This document shows positions 25,931-33,441 of a stretch of 64,000 bases of DNA, in pieces. Made by a program: the position numbers and the translations under genes. This DNA comes from Rhodobacterales bacterium LSUCC0031 (lineage in GTDB: Bacteria > Pseudomonadota > Alphaproteobacteria > Rhodobacterales > Rhodobacteraceae), in the NCBI GenBank assembly GCA_015689735.1, contig WVSP01000002.1, forward strand, positions 186,001-250,000, given 5' to 3'. The notes under the pieces were generated by a model, which saw only the letters and a program-made list of their open reading frames with translations, did no database searches and was not told where the DNA came from. The stretch's first letter is position 1, and each line of letters opens with the position of its first letter.

Positions 25931-26934
25931 GGCAACACAAGATGGCAAATAAAATCTCGCAACTGCTGACGTCGCTCAGCCTCGTGCTGGGGCTGGCTCT
26001 CGTCGCACCCTTGGCGCAGGCACAGGTCAATCCGACCCAGCAATCCGTGAACGAGGGTGCGCTTCTGGAAGCGCTCGGTTCCGGCGGCAATGTCGCCGGA
26101 CGCATCTCCATCCCCGACCCGAACGCAGGCTATCTGATCAAGCCCGACAACAAGCTGTGGGCCGCCCTTCAGGGCGACACGCTGCACCAGATTTCGATCT
26201 GGGCCGTGATTGGCATGGTCGCGCTTTTGGCGCTGTTCTACGTCATCCGGGGAAAGATCCGCGTGGATGGTGGGCTGTCAGGTCGCAAGATCTTGCGGTT
26301 CAACACCGTTGAACGCTTCGCGCATTGGACGCTGGCCTCGACATTCATCATCTTGGCGCTTTCAGGCCTGAACCTGATTATCGGCAAGACCGTCATTTTG
26401 CCCGTGATCGGCGAAGGGGCGTTCGGCACGCTCAGTGCGTGGGGTAAGATCGCGCACAACTATCTTGCATGGCCCTTTATGGTCGCCCTGGTTTTGGTGC
26501 TGCTCTTGTGGATTGCCCACAACATCCCCAACCGGGTTGACCTTGAGTGGCTCAAGCAAGGGGGCGGTTTGGTCAAGAAGGGCGTGCATCCTCCTGCCAA
26601 GAAGTTCAATGCTGGCCAGAAGTTGATCTTTTGGGCGGTGATCGCTGGTGGTGCAGCGCTGTCTTACACCGGCGTGATGTTGCTGTTCCCCGCCGAAGCC
26701 GGAACACCCGCTGACTGGCAGTTCTACCAAACGATTCATGCCCTGACCGCTGCGGTGCTGTCGGCGATCATCATCGCGCATATCTATATCGGCTCGGTCG
26801 GTATGGAAGGTGCCTTTGATGCCATGGGTACCGGCGAGGTGGACGAGAACTGGGCCAAGGAGCATCACTCCCTCTGGGTTGAGGAAGTGAAGGGCGCCAA
26901 GGCCGCAGAGGGCCGCACCCAACCCGCCGAGTGA
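25927..26934 (+). CDS. fdhC: Formate dehydrogenase cytochrome b subunit
   Basis: 335-aa membrane subunit. An N-terminal signal peptide (LLTSLSLVLGLALVAPLAQA) precedes a periplasmic segment of about 70 residues, then four or more transmembrane helices. Candidate haem-b ligands lie in ERFAHWTLAS, KIAHNYLAW, HNIPN, TIHALTAA and IAHIYIG. The protein hands electrons to the quinone pool. Start at 25927 gives an ATGA overlap with fdhB; an internal ATG at 25942 is a fair alternative. Confidence 0.92.
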   Translation: MRQHKMANKISQLLTSLSLVLGLALVAPLAQAQVNPTQQSVNEGALLEALGSGGNVAGRISIPDPNAGYLIKPDNKLWAALQGDTLHQISIWAVIGMVALLALFYVIRGKIRVDGGLSGRKILRFNTVERFAHWTLASTFIILALSGLNLIIGKTVILPVIGEGAFGTLSAWGKIAHNYLAWPFMVALVLVLLLWIAHNIPNRVDLEWLKQGGGLVKKGVHPPAKKFNAGQKLIFWAVIAGGAALSYTGVMLLFPAEAGTPADWQFYQTIHALTAAVLSAIIIAHIYIGSVGMEGAFDAMGTGEVDENWAKEHHSLWVEEVKGAKAAEGRTQPAE

Positions 26935-26951
26935 TCTCGGTCTGAAAATCC

Positions 26952-26989
26952 GATCGGCCCAGCGTAGTAAAACATGCGCCGGGCCGATC
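26952..26989 (+). terminator. Hairpin downstream of fdhC, likely terminator or attenuator
   Basis: 9-bp stem GATCGGCCC / GGGCCGATC (26952-26960, 26981-26989) whose 20-base loop can pair further (GCG with CGC), followed by TTCGTC. It starts 17 bases after the fdhC stop and separates fdhABC from the Mrp gene. No long T-run is present, so partial termination is likely. Confidence 0.55.
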
Positions 26990-27014
26990 TTCGTCAGAGA
27001 GGTGAGGACCACAC

Positions 27015-28106
27015 GTGCCGGATCTTGGCGACACACGGGTACACGACGCGCTGCAAGGGCTGCGCTTGCCGGATGGTACGCTGCTTGTTGCGTCCGACCG
27101 GCTGTCGGGACTTGGGATTGATGGCCAGCGTGTGAACCTGTCGATCATGATCAAGCCGGAAGAGGCCGCCGCCATGGCGCCGCTGCGCGACGAGGTCGAG
27201 GCACGGTTGCGCCGCTTGCCGGGGGTGACCAACGCTTTCGTTGTGCTGACCAGCGAAACCGCTGCACCCAAGGCGGCTTTGCCCAAGCTGTCCAATCCCA
27301 AGTCCGCAAAAGCCGATCCTTTGGCCGCTGTCGGTCATGTCATCGCTGTCGCCTCGGGCAAGGGTGGGGTCGGCAAATCGACAACTACCGTCAACCTTGC
27401 CTTGGGCATGCGCGCGCAGGGACTGTCTGTCGGTATCTTGGATGCGGATATTTACGGCCCCTCGCTGCCCACGCTTCTGGGTTTGCACGGCAAGCCACAG
27501 GCCAACGGCCGCAAACTCAAACCGATGCAGGCCTATGGGCTCAAGGCCATGTCCATGGGTCTTTTGGTCGATGCCGAAACGGCCATGGTGTGGCGCGGTC
27601 CAATGGTAATGTCGGCCATCACGCAGATGATGGCGGATGTGGATTGGGGTGCGCTTGACGTGCTTTTGGTGGATATGCCGCCCGGCACGGGGGATGCGCA
27701 ACTGGCGCTCGCGCAAGGCACCCGGCTGGCGGGTGCGGTGATCGTCTCGACGCCGCAAGACCTGTCCTTGATCGATGCGCGGCGCGGCATCGCGATGTTT
27801 CGCAAGGTCGATGTGCCGATCTTGGGAATCATCGAGAACATGTCGCATTTCGTTTGCCCCGATTGCGGCGGGTCGCATGCAATCTTTGGCCAAGGTGGCG
27901 CTGCGGCCGAGGCTGCCCGGCTGAATGTACCTTTCCTTGGGGGGGTACCACTGACCATGGCCCTGCGCGCCGCATCCGATGCGGGCCAACCCATCACCGC
28001 CCGCGATCCCGACGGATCGTTGGGCCAGATCTATCAAGACATTGCCCGTGCCGTATTGGCAGGGCTTGAACCAAGACAGCAGTTGGCACAGCCCAACGGC
28101 AACTGA
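27015..28106 (+). CDS. Mrp/NBP35-type Fe-S carrier ATPase
   Basis: 363 aa. The N-terminal DUF59-like domain (VHDALQGLRLPDGTLL) is followed by the deviant Walker A GKGGVGKST and a long ATPase domain (DMPPGTGDAQLALAQ). A CPDCGG motif near residue 279 would bind the bridging Fe-S cluster in the dimer. The family carries [4Fe-4S] clusters to target proteins. GTG start with GAGGTGAGGA upstream. Its place in the FDH locus, apart from general Fe-S genes, suggests a dedicated role in loading FdhA/FdhB or the 649-aa protein (inference). Confidence 0.9.
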   Translation: MPDLGDTRVHDALQGLRLPDGTLLVASDRLSGLGIDGQRVNLSIMIKPEEAAAMAPLRDEVEARLRRLPGVTNAFVVLTSETAAPKAALPKLSNPKSAKADPLAAVGHVIAVASGKGGVGKSTTTVNLALGMRAQGLSVGILDADIYGPSLPTLLGLHGKPQANGRKLKPMQAYGLKAMSMGLLVDAETAMVWRGPMVMSAITQMMADVDWGALDVLLVDMPPGTGDAQLALAQGTRLAGAVIVSTPQDLSLIDARRGIAMFRKVDVPILGIIENMSHFVCPDCGGSHAIFGQGGAAAEAARLNVPFLGGVPLTMALRAASDAGQPITARDPDGSLGQIYQDIARAVLAGLEPRQQLAQPNGN

Positions 28107-28120
28107 CAGGAGAAACGACC

Positions 28121-28276
28121 ATGAAAGCCTTTCTTGCCTCTGTGATCTTCGCCATCGTTTTGGCTGTGGGCGCCGCCATGGTGCTGAACGACAATTTCCA
28201 GACCTCGGCCTCTTCGGCCTTCGCAACCGAAGGTGCGCGTGTGGACAAGCCGGGCTCCAATCTGATCAGCTACTGA
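28121..28276 (+). CDS. 51-aa membrane or exported small protein
   Basis: Short gene with an AGGAGA ribosome site eight bases before the ATG and 14 bases after the mrp stop. Residues 2-20 are a strongly hydrophobic helix (AFLASVIFAIVLAVGAAMVL), followed by a polar tail ending in NLISY. It could be a single-pass subunit stabilising the membrane complex or a lone signal-anchored peptide. I recognise no family; position, ribosome site and composition support it as a real gene. Confidence 0.6.
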   Translation: MKAFLASVIFAIVLAVGAAMVLNDNFQTSASSAFATEGARVDKPGSNLISY

Positions 28277-28295
28277 TTCCGGCGACCTTGCGGTC

Positions 28296-29555
28296 GTGGC
28301 TCTCGGTTTAGGCGTGCTGCGCCTTGCGGCGTTGGTGGCGGCACTTGTGTTTGCCAATGCTGCGCTTGCCCAAGGCGGGGCGGGTCATGCTGGACCTGTG
28401 AGCGCCTTGGCGGCGGGCGATGATACGCTTGTCTCGGGCGGATTCGATGGGCGCGTGATTGTCTGGGACGCACAGGCGCAAACGGCGCGCCGTGTGCTGC
28501 GATTTCATGATGGCAATGTAACGGCTGTGGCGGGTTTGCCCTCTGGGGACCTCATCACAGCAGGGCAAGACGGCCGCGTGGCTGTTTGGAACCGCGACGG
28601 GCCAGCGCCGGCCTTTGTCACACGCCATGGCACATCGCCCGTGTCGGCGCTGGCCGTGTCAGCCGATGGCGTGCGTATCGCGGTTGGGTTTTGGGATGGA
28701 ACGCTTGCAATCCATGCCGCTGACCTGACCGAGATTGCCGTTACCCAAGCGCATGCTGGCCGGGTATCCGGCCTTGCCTATCTGCCCACGGGTGATCTGG
28801 TCAGCGTGGGCGCGGATTTGCGTTTCACGCGCTGGGATGCCACGCTGGCGCCACAGGCCCGCGCAGGTCTTCCTGATTTGCCCAATGGGCTTGCGCGCGC
28901 GGGTGATCGGTTGGCGGTGATCTTTGCCGAAGGGTCGCTGCGCCTGTTCTCGGCGGATGGGGCGCTCTTGCCCGAGCGTTTCTTAAGCGAGCGGCCCTTG
29001 GTTGCGGTTGCTGCGACACCGCAGACCGTGGCCGCCGCCGCAGTTGATGGCGCACTTTGGCTTTTGGAAGCCGATACGCTGCGCTTTCGCGCGGGCATCC
29101 CGGCGGGGTCTGGGCCTGTCTGGGCCTTGGCGCTTGCGGGAGATGTACTTTACGCGGGTGGCGCGACAGGCGCGATCCGGCGCTTTGCCACGGGCGACGG
29201 GGCCTCGCTTGGCGATGGGCTCGCCGTCGCTGCCGATGATTTTCATGATGGCAGTCGCGGCGCCGAGGTGTATCGCGCCTGCGCCATCTGTCATTCGCTG
29301 AAACCGGGTGATCATTCCCGCGCAGGGCCGAGCCTGCACGGCATTTTCGACCGGCCCATCGCCTCGGCCCCGGGCTACGCGTTTTCACCGGCGCTCAGCG
29401 CTCTTGGGATCGTGTGGACACCCCAGACCGTAGCCGAATTGTTCGAGGTCGGGCCAGATATCTACACCCCTGGCTCGCGCATGCCGGATCAACGCGTGGC
29501 CGATCCCGCAGATCGGCAAGCGCTGGTTGAATTCTTGGAACGCGCCAGCCGGTGA
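28296..29555 (+). CDS. Exported WD40-repeat / cytochrome c fusion
   Basis: 419 aa. A signal peptide (LRLAALVAALVFANAALAQ) precedes about seven WD40-like repeats (GHAGPVSALAAGDDTLVSGG, GRVIVWD, GRVAVWN, HAGRVSGLAYLPTGDLVSVG) filling residues about 28-310. A C-terminal class I cytochrome c follows: CAICH at residues 329-333 and a likely axial Met396 in SRMPDQ. The protein should sit in the periplasm with haem, possibly as an electron acceptor or scaffold of the periplasmic FDH. GTG start 20 bases after the small gene. The fusion is unusual; partner and direction of electron flow are unknown. Confidence 0.8.
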   Translation: MALGLGVLRLAALVAALVFANAALAQGGAGHAGPVSALAAGDDTLVSGGFDGRVIVWDAQAQTARRVLRFHDGNVTAVAGLPSGDLITAGQDGRVAVWNRDGPAPAFVTRHGTSPVSALAVSADGVRIAVGFWDGTLAIHAADLTEIAVTQAHAGRVSGLAYLPTGDLVSVGADLRFTRWDATLAPQARAGLPDLPNGLARAGDRLAVIFAEGSLRLFSADGALLPERFLSERPLVAVAATPQTVAAAAVDGALWLLEADTLRFRAGIPAGSGPVWALALAGDVLYAGGATGAIRRFATGDGASLGDGLAVAADDFHDGSRGAEVYRACAICHSLKPGDHSRAGPSLHGIFDRPIASAPGYAFSPALSALGIVWTPQTVAELFEVGPDIYTPGSRMPDQRVADPADRQALVEFLERASR

Positions 29556-29616
29556 TCCATACTGGTCGCTCGCGCCGCTTGCGCTATAGCTCACATATAT
29601 CGACGCAGGACATCTC

Positions 29617-30492
29617 ATGTTGCCCAAGCTGCCACTTTTGCCCGATCCCGACGCCGCGCGCTTGACGCGGTCCGTGCGGGGACATGACCACACCGGTGCC
29701 GAGGTTACGCTGTCCGTGGTCGAAGAGCGGCCACTGACCATCTATCTCAACAGCCAAGAAATCGTCACCGCGATGACAATCGGGGACTACCCCGAATACT
29801 TGGCACTTGGGTTCTTGCGCAATCAAGGCATGCTGCGTGACGATGATTTGGTGACGGGCATCGATTATGACGACGAGATCGAGACCGTGGTGGTCCGCAC
29901 CAATCGTCAGACCAGCTACGAAGACAAGCTCAAGAAAAAGACCCGCACCTCGGGCTGTGCGGTTGGCACGGTGTTTGGCGACATGATGGAGGGGCTGGAG
30001 GGCGTCACCCTGCCGCAAGCGCCCTTGCGCAGCAGTTGGCTTTATGCGCTGTCGCGCCAGATCAACACGCTGCCCTCGCTCTACCTCAGTGCAGGTGCGA
30101 TCCATGGCACCGTGCTGTGCCAAGGCGATCAGGTGTTGGTCTATATGGAGGATGTCGGCCGCCATAATGCCGTGGACAAGATCGCAGGCTTCATGCGCCA
30201 TCACGATGTCCCAGCGGGCGACAAGATCCTTTATACAACCGGCCGTTTGACCTCGGAAATGGTGATCAAGACGGCGATGATGGGTATTCCTATTCTGGCC
30301 TCGCGCTCGGGCTTTACCGCGTGGGGGGTCGAGATTGCCCAACAGCTTGGCTTGACCTTGATCGGTCGTATGCGTGGGCAAAGGTTCGTCTGCCTATCGG
30401 GTGAAGATCGCCTGATCCGGGATGCCGATCTATCATCAATACCCGACGAAGAGCGCCGCCACCGCCGTAAGGGCGCGGAGGATGCGGCATGA
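29617..30492 (+). CDS. fdhD: Second FdhD paralogue, CxxG variant
   Basis: 291 aa, FdhD family (TIYLNSQEIVTAMTIGDYPEYLALGF, VYMEDVGRHNAVDKIAGFM, TGRLTSEMVIKTAMMGIPIL). The sulfur-carrying loop reads SGCAVGTVFGD: only Cys114 is kept and the second cysteine position (117) is Gly, unlike the FdhD at 1266-2075 with CxxC. In E. coli the first cysteine is the more important one, so activity is plausible. Being at the head of fdhD-mobA-mobB-moeA and after fdhABC, it is probably the partner of the periplasmic enzyme. Confidence 0.92.
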   Translation: MLPKLPLLPDPDAARLTRSVRGHDHTGAEVTLSVVEERPLTIYLNSQEIVTAMTIGDYPEYLALGFLRNQGMLRDDDLVTGIDYDDEIETVVVRTNRQTSYEDKLKKKTRTSGCAVGTVFGDMMEGLEGVTLPQAPLRSSWLYALSRQINTLPSLYLSAGAIHGTVLCQGDQVLVYMEDVGRHNAVDKIAGFMRHHDVPAGDKILYTTGRLTSEMVIKTAMMGIPILASRSGFTAWGVEIAQQLGLTLIGRMRGQRFVCLSGEDRLIRDADLSSIPDEERRHRRKGAEDAA

Positions 30493-31100
30493 GCCTGCCA
30501 TTGGGGGTGATCCTTGCAGGTGGGCGAGCCACGCGCATGGGCGGCGGCGACAAGGGCTTGCGCATGGTGGCTGGTCAACGGCTGATCGATCATGTGATCG
30601 GCCGCCTCGCCCCTCAATGCGGTGCGCTGGCCATCAACGCCAATGGCGATCCCGCCCGGTTGGCTGGCTTCGGCCTGCCGATCTTGCCCGACAGCCTGCC
30701 CGATCACCCCGGACCGCTTGCCGGGGTGCTGGCGGGCTTGGATTGGGCCGCAAGCCAAGGAGCGAGGGCGATCGTCACCGCCGCTGCCGATACCCCGTTC
30801 TTTCCCGCCGATCTGGTTGCACGGCTGATCGCAAGGGCGGGCCCATCTGGCCTGTGTTTGGCCGCAAGCCCGGACGAGACGGGCCGTATCCAACGCCACC
30901 CGACCTTTGGCCTTTGGCCTGTCGCCCTGCGCGAGGATCTGCGCACTGCCTTGACGGGCGGCTTGCGCAAGATCGTGATCTGGACCGATGCCCATGACGC
31001 GGGGCGGGCCGTTTTTGACAACACGCCCTTTGATCCCTTCTTCAACGTCAATACACCCGAAGATATCGTGACCGCCGCAGCGCTGATGGGGTCGGTATGA
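30489..31100 (+). CDS. mobA: Molybdenum cofactor guanylyltransferase
   Basis: 203-aa MobA. The GTP-binding signature LAGGRATRMGGGDKGL at the N-terminus, TAAADTPFFPADL in the middle and NVNTPED near the end are typical. It attaches GMP to the metal-pterin to make the bis-MGD form used by formate dehydrogenases. ATGA overlap with fdhD before it and mobB after it. Confidence 0.94.
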   Translation: MSLPLGVILAGGRATRMGGGDKGLRMVAGQRLIDHVIGRLAPQCGALAINANGDPARLAGFGLPILPDSLPDHPGPLAGVLAGLDWAASQGARAIVTAAADTPFFPADLVARLIARAGPSGLCLAASPDETGRIQRHPTFGLWPVALREDLRTALTGGLRKIVIWTDAHDAGRAVFDNTPFDPFFNVNTPEDIVTAAALMGSV

Positions 31101-31588
31101 AGATTTATGGCGTCGCCGGCTGGAAGAATACCGGCAAGACCACCTTGACCGAACGGTTGGTGGCGGAATTGGTCGGTCAAGGGCTGCGCGTGTCCACGAT
31201 CAAGCACGCCCACCACGCGACAGAGATCGACCATCCAGGCCGCGACAGCTATCGTCACCGCGCCGCGGGCGCGAGCCAAGTGATCGTCGCATCCCCGCTG
31301 CGTTGGGCCTTGATGACCGAGTTGCGCGGGGCCGATGAGCCGCCCCTGGCCGCGTTGCTTGCCCATTTCGATCCATGCGATCTGATCTTGATCGAGGGCT
31401 ATAAGACTGCGCCGCACCCCAAGATCGAAACCCACCGTCAGGCGGCAGGTCGTGATCTCTTGGCGCTGTCAAACCCGACCATCCGCGCGATTGCGAGCGA
31501 TGGGCCGATTGATACCAACCTCCCGCGCTTTGATCTCAACAACGTGGCAGCGATCGCCGCCTTTATCCGTGCCGAGGTCGGGCTATGA
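31097..31588 (+). CDS. mobB: Molybdopterin-guanine dinucleotide biosynthesis adaptor protein
   Basis: 163-aa GTPase with P-loop GWKNTGKTTL at residues 8-17, HAHH and DSYRHRAAGASQV segments, and the LILIEGYK motif. In the family it binds GTP and assists MobA but is not essential. ATGA overlaps on both sides. Confidence 0.93.
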   Translation: MKIYGVAGWKNTGKTTLTERLVAELVGQGLRVSTIKHAHHATEIDHPGRDSYRHRAAGASQVIVASPLRWALMTELRGADEPPLAALLAHFDPCDLILIEGYKTAPHPKIETHRQAAGRDLLALSNPTIRAIASDGPIDTNLPRFDLNNVAAIAAFIRAEVGL

Positions 31589-32868
31589 GCGTTGGCCTGA
31601 CCCCGCCGCGATTGCGCAATGATTGTTTTGCCATGCCGCAAGGTGTGGCATGGGTTCCGGTCGATGAGGCGCTCACGCTATTGCGCGCGCGGCTTCACGC
31701 CGTGACCGGCACCGAGGTGCTTGCCGTGGTGCAGGGACGCGGGCGTGTCTTGGCCGCCCCGGCCGTGGCGCAACGGTCGAACCCACCGATGCCCAATGCG
31801 GCGGTGGATGGCTATGGCTTTGCCCATGTCGCAACAGGCGAGGGGGTGCAGCGATTGCCGCTTTTGGCCGGTCGCGCCGCAGCAGGCCAGCCATTCGAGG
31901 GCAGTGTGCCGACAGGCCACGCGATACGTATCTTGACGGGGGCCATTCTGCCCGATGGGGTCGATACCATCGTGCTTGAGGAAGATTGCGCAACGGATGG
32001 GCATGTCGTGGCTTTTGACGGCCCCGTCAAGCGTGGCATCAACACGCGCCAAGCAGGCGAGGATGTGCGCGAAGGTGCCACGATCTTGCCCGCAGGCCGG
32101 GTGCTGACGCCGGCCGATATGGCTTTGTTGTCGGCGGTCGGTGTGGGCAAGGTGCAGGTGCATCGTCGCCTGCGCGTCGCGGTCCTGTCCACGGGCGATG
32201 AATTGCAGCCTGATCCGGGCATGAAGGCCGCGCCCCACCAGATTTTCGATGCCAACCGCCCTATGCTGTTGGCGCTTTTGGCGGGGTGGGGGTTCGACCC
32301 GATCGATCTGGGTCATGCACCCGATGATGCAGCGCAGATCGCCGCGCGTCTTGATCAAGGCGCAGGATCTGCCGATGCGATCTTGACCTCGGGTGGGGCC
32401 TCGGCAGGGGATGAGGACCATGTCTCGCGCCTTTTGCGCGAAAGGGGCAATGTGTCGAGTTGGCGGATCGCGGTCAAACCGGGCCGACCGCTGGCCTTGG
32501 CGATGTGGAACGGGGTGCCGGTCTTTGGTCTTCCGGGCAATCCGGTCGCAGCCCTTGTTTGCGCGCTGGTCTTTGCGCGTCCCGCGCTGTCGCTCTTGTC
32601 CGGCGCGGGATGGTCACAACCGCGTGGCTTTACCGTGCCTGCGGCCTTTTCCAAGCGCAAGAAAGCCGGGCGGCGCGAATACCTGCGCGCGCGCCTGACC
32701 GAAAGCGGCGAGGCCGAGGTCTTCGCCTCGGAAGGGTCGGGGCGGATTTCCGGGCTAAGCTGGGCTACGGGGCTTGTCGCCTTGCCTGATGAAGCCTGCA
32801 CCATCGCGCCGGGTGATCCGGTGCAATTCGTGCCTTACGCGTCCTTTGGGGTCAGCTCCGGCGAATAA
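31585..32868 (+). CDS. moeA: Molybdopterin molybdenumtransferase
   Basis: 427-aa canonical MoeA, which inserts the metal into adenylated molybdopterin. All domain-III motifs are present: VLSTGDEL, TSGGASAGDEDH and FGLPGNPVAALV. The N-terminal NAAVDGYGFA and INTRQAGEDVREG motifs are intact. It completes the fdhD-mobAB-moeA set. This is the only fully canonical MoeA in the window, in contrast to the proteins at 12225 and 13217. The 3' end overlaps the convergent TusA-like gene by 17 bases. Confidence 0.94.
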   Translation: MSVGLTPPRLRNDCFAMPQGVAWVPVDEALTLLRARLHAVTGTEVLAVVQGRGRVLAAPAVAQRSNPPMPNAAVDGYGFAHVATGEGVQRLPLLAGRAAAGQPFEGSVPTGHAIRILTGAILPDGVDTIVLEEDCATDGHVVAFDGPVKRGINTRQAGEDVREGATILPAGRVLTPADMALLSAVGVGKVQVHRRLRVAVLSTGDELQPDPGMKAAPHQIFDANRPMLLALLAGWGFDPIDLGHAPDDAAQIAARLDQGAGSADAILTSGGASAGDEDHVSRLLRERGNVSSWRIAVKPGRPLALAMWNGVPVFGLPGNPVAALVCALVFARPALSLLSGAGWSQPRGFTVPAAFSKRKKAGRREYLRARLTESGEAEVFASEGSGRISGLSWATGLVALPDEACTIAPGDPVQFVPYASFGVSSGE

Positions 32869-33082
32869 GATAGGCTTGCGCACCGTCGCCTGCATCTTCC
32901 ACGCCCAAGAACTCGTGACCGCTTTCGGCGCAAAAATGCGGCACATCGACAACGGCCGCGGGGTCACTTGCCAAAAGGCGCAGCACTTGGCCGGGTTGCA
33001 TGGCTTTCAGCCGTTTGCGCGCCTTGAGCACGGGCAGAGGACATAAAAGGCCCAAGGTATCCAATGTCGCGTCCTCTGCCAT
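32852..33082 (-). CDS. TusA/SirA-family sulfur carrier
   Basis: 76 aa. The active-site motif LGLLCPLPVLKARKRL contains the single persulfide cysteine expected for TusA proteins, with LRLLASDPAAVVDVPHFC following. Family members relay sulfur from cysteine desulfurases, including to FdhD-type proteins and molybdoenzymes. Position at the end of the Moco genes, overlapping moeA by 17 bases in the opposite direction, makes a role in FDH sulfuration possible, but this is not shown. The start at 33082 gives family length; a longer frame to 33148 is unlikely. Confidence 0.8.
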   Translation of the reverse strand: MAEDATLDTLGLLCPLPVLKARKRLKAMQPGQVLRLLASDPAAVVDVPHFCAESGHEFLGVEDAGDGAQAYLIRRS

Positions 33083-33236
33083 GGTCTGCCCCCGAGAATT
33101 TGCCTTTGCCCCACTGGTCGTGAGCGCATGCGGTAGCGCGTGGCGCAAGTGTACCGTTCAACGCAAGAGGTTAGGGCCTGTTGCGCCATCTGCAAGCCCC
33201 CTTTTGGCGTAGCCGCACCGTGGGCAACACCGCTGT

Positions 33237-33246
33237 GGGGGGGGGG
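33237..33246. repeat. Ten-G homopolymer tract
   Basis: Uninterrupted run of ten G in noncoding DNA about 75 bases upstream of the predicted -35 box of the transporter operon. Possible slippage site or sequencing-length uncertainty. Confidence 0.5.
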
Positions 33247-33319
33247 ACAGATCACCATAGATTGCCCCTTTTGCGTCGCTGGTGTGTCGTCCGTGCGACG
33301 CGCGCGGTTGGATCGGCGA

Positions 33320-33348
33320 TTGACCGTTCCGCGCGGCTCTTTTACCAA
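33320..33348 (+). promoter_or_regulatory. Candidate sigma-70 promoter of the peptide transporter operon
   Basis: TTGACC (33320-33325), a 17-base spacer, and TACCAA (33343-33348). The -35 box is close to consensus and the -10 moderate. It would give a leader of roughly 85 bases beginning at the inverted repeat 33353-33378. Confidence 0.45.
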
Positions 33349-33441
33349 ACGTGCAGATGAAACTAATCGCCCATCTGCGCTTTGCCGCAGGCCGCGGCGG
33401 GACAACAGAAAAAAGCTATCTTAATCAACGGGAGACGAATG

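Larger units (their letters stand above)
33083..33441. other. Intergenic region before the peptide transporter operon
   Basis: 359 bases between divergent genes. It holds a run of ten G (33237-33246), a likely promoter for the transporter (33320-33348) and an inverted repeat GCAGATG / CATCTGC (33353-33359, 33372-33378) in its predicted leader. A 94-codon frame at 33140 shows no recognisable protein features. Confidence 0.6.

Noticed and set aside
33140-33424. 94-codon frame upstream of the peptide transporter
   Set aside because: It spans the ten-G tract and the predicted promoter, has no ribosome site and an irregular composition.
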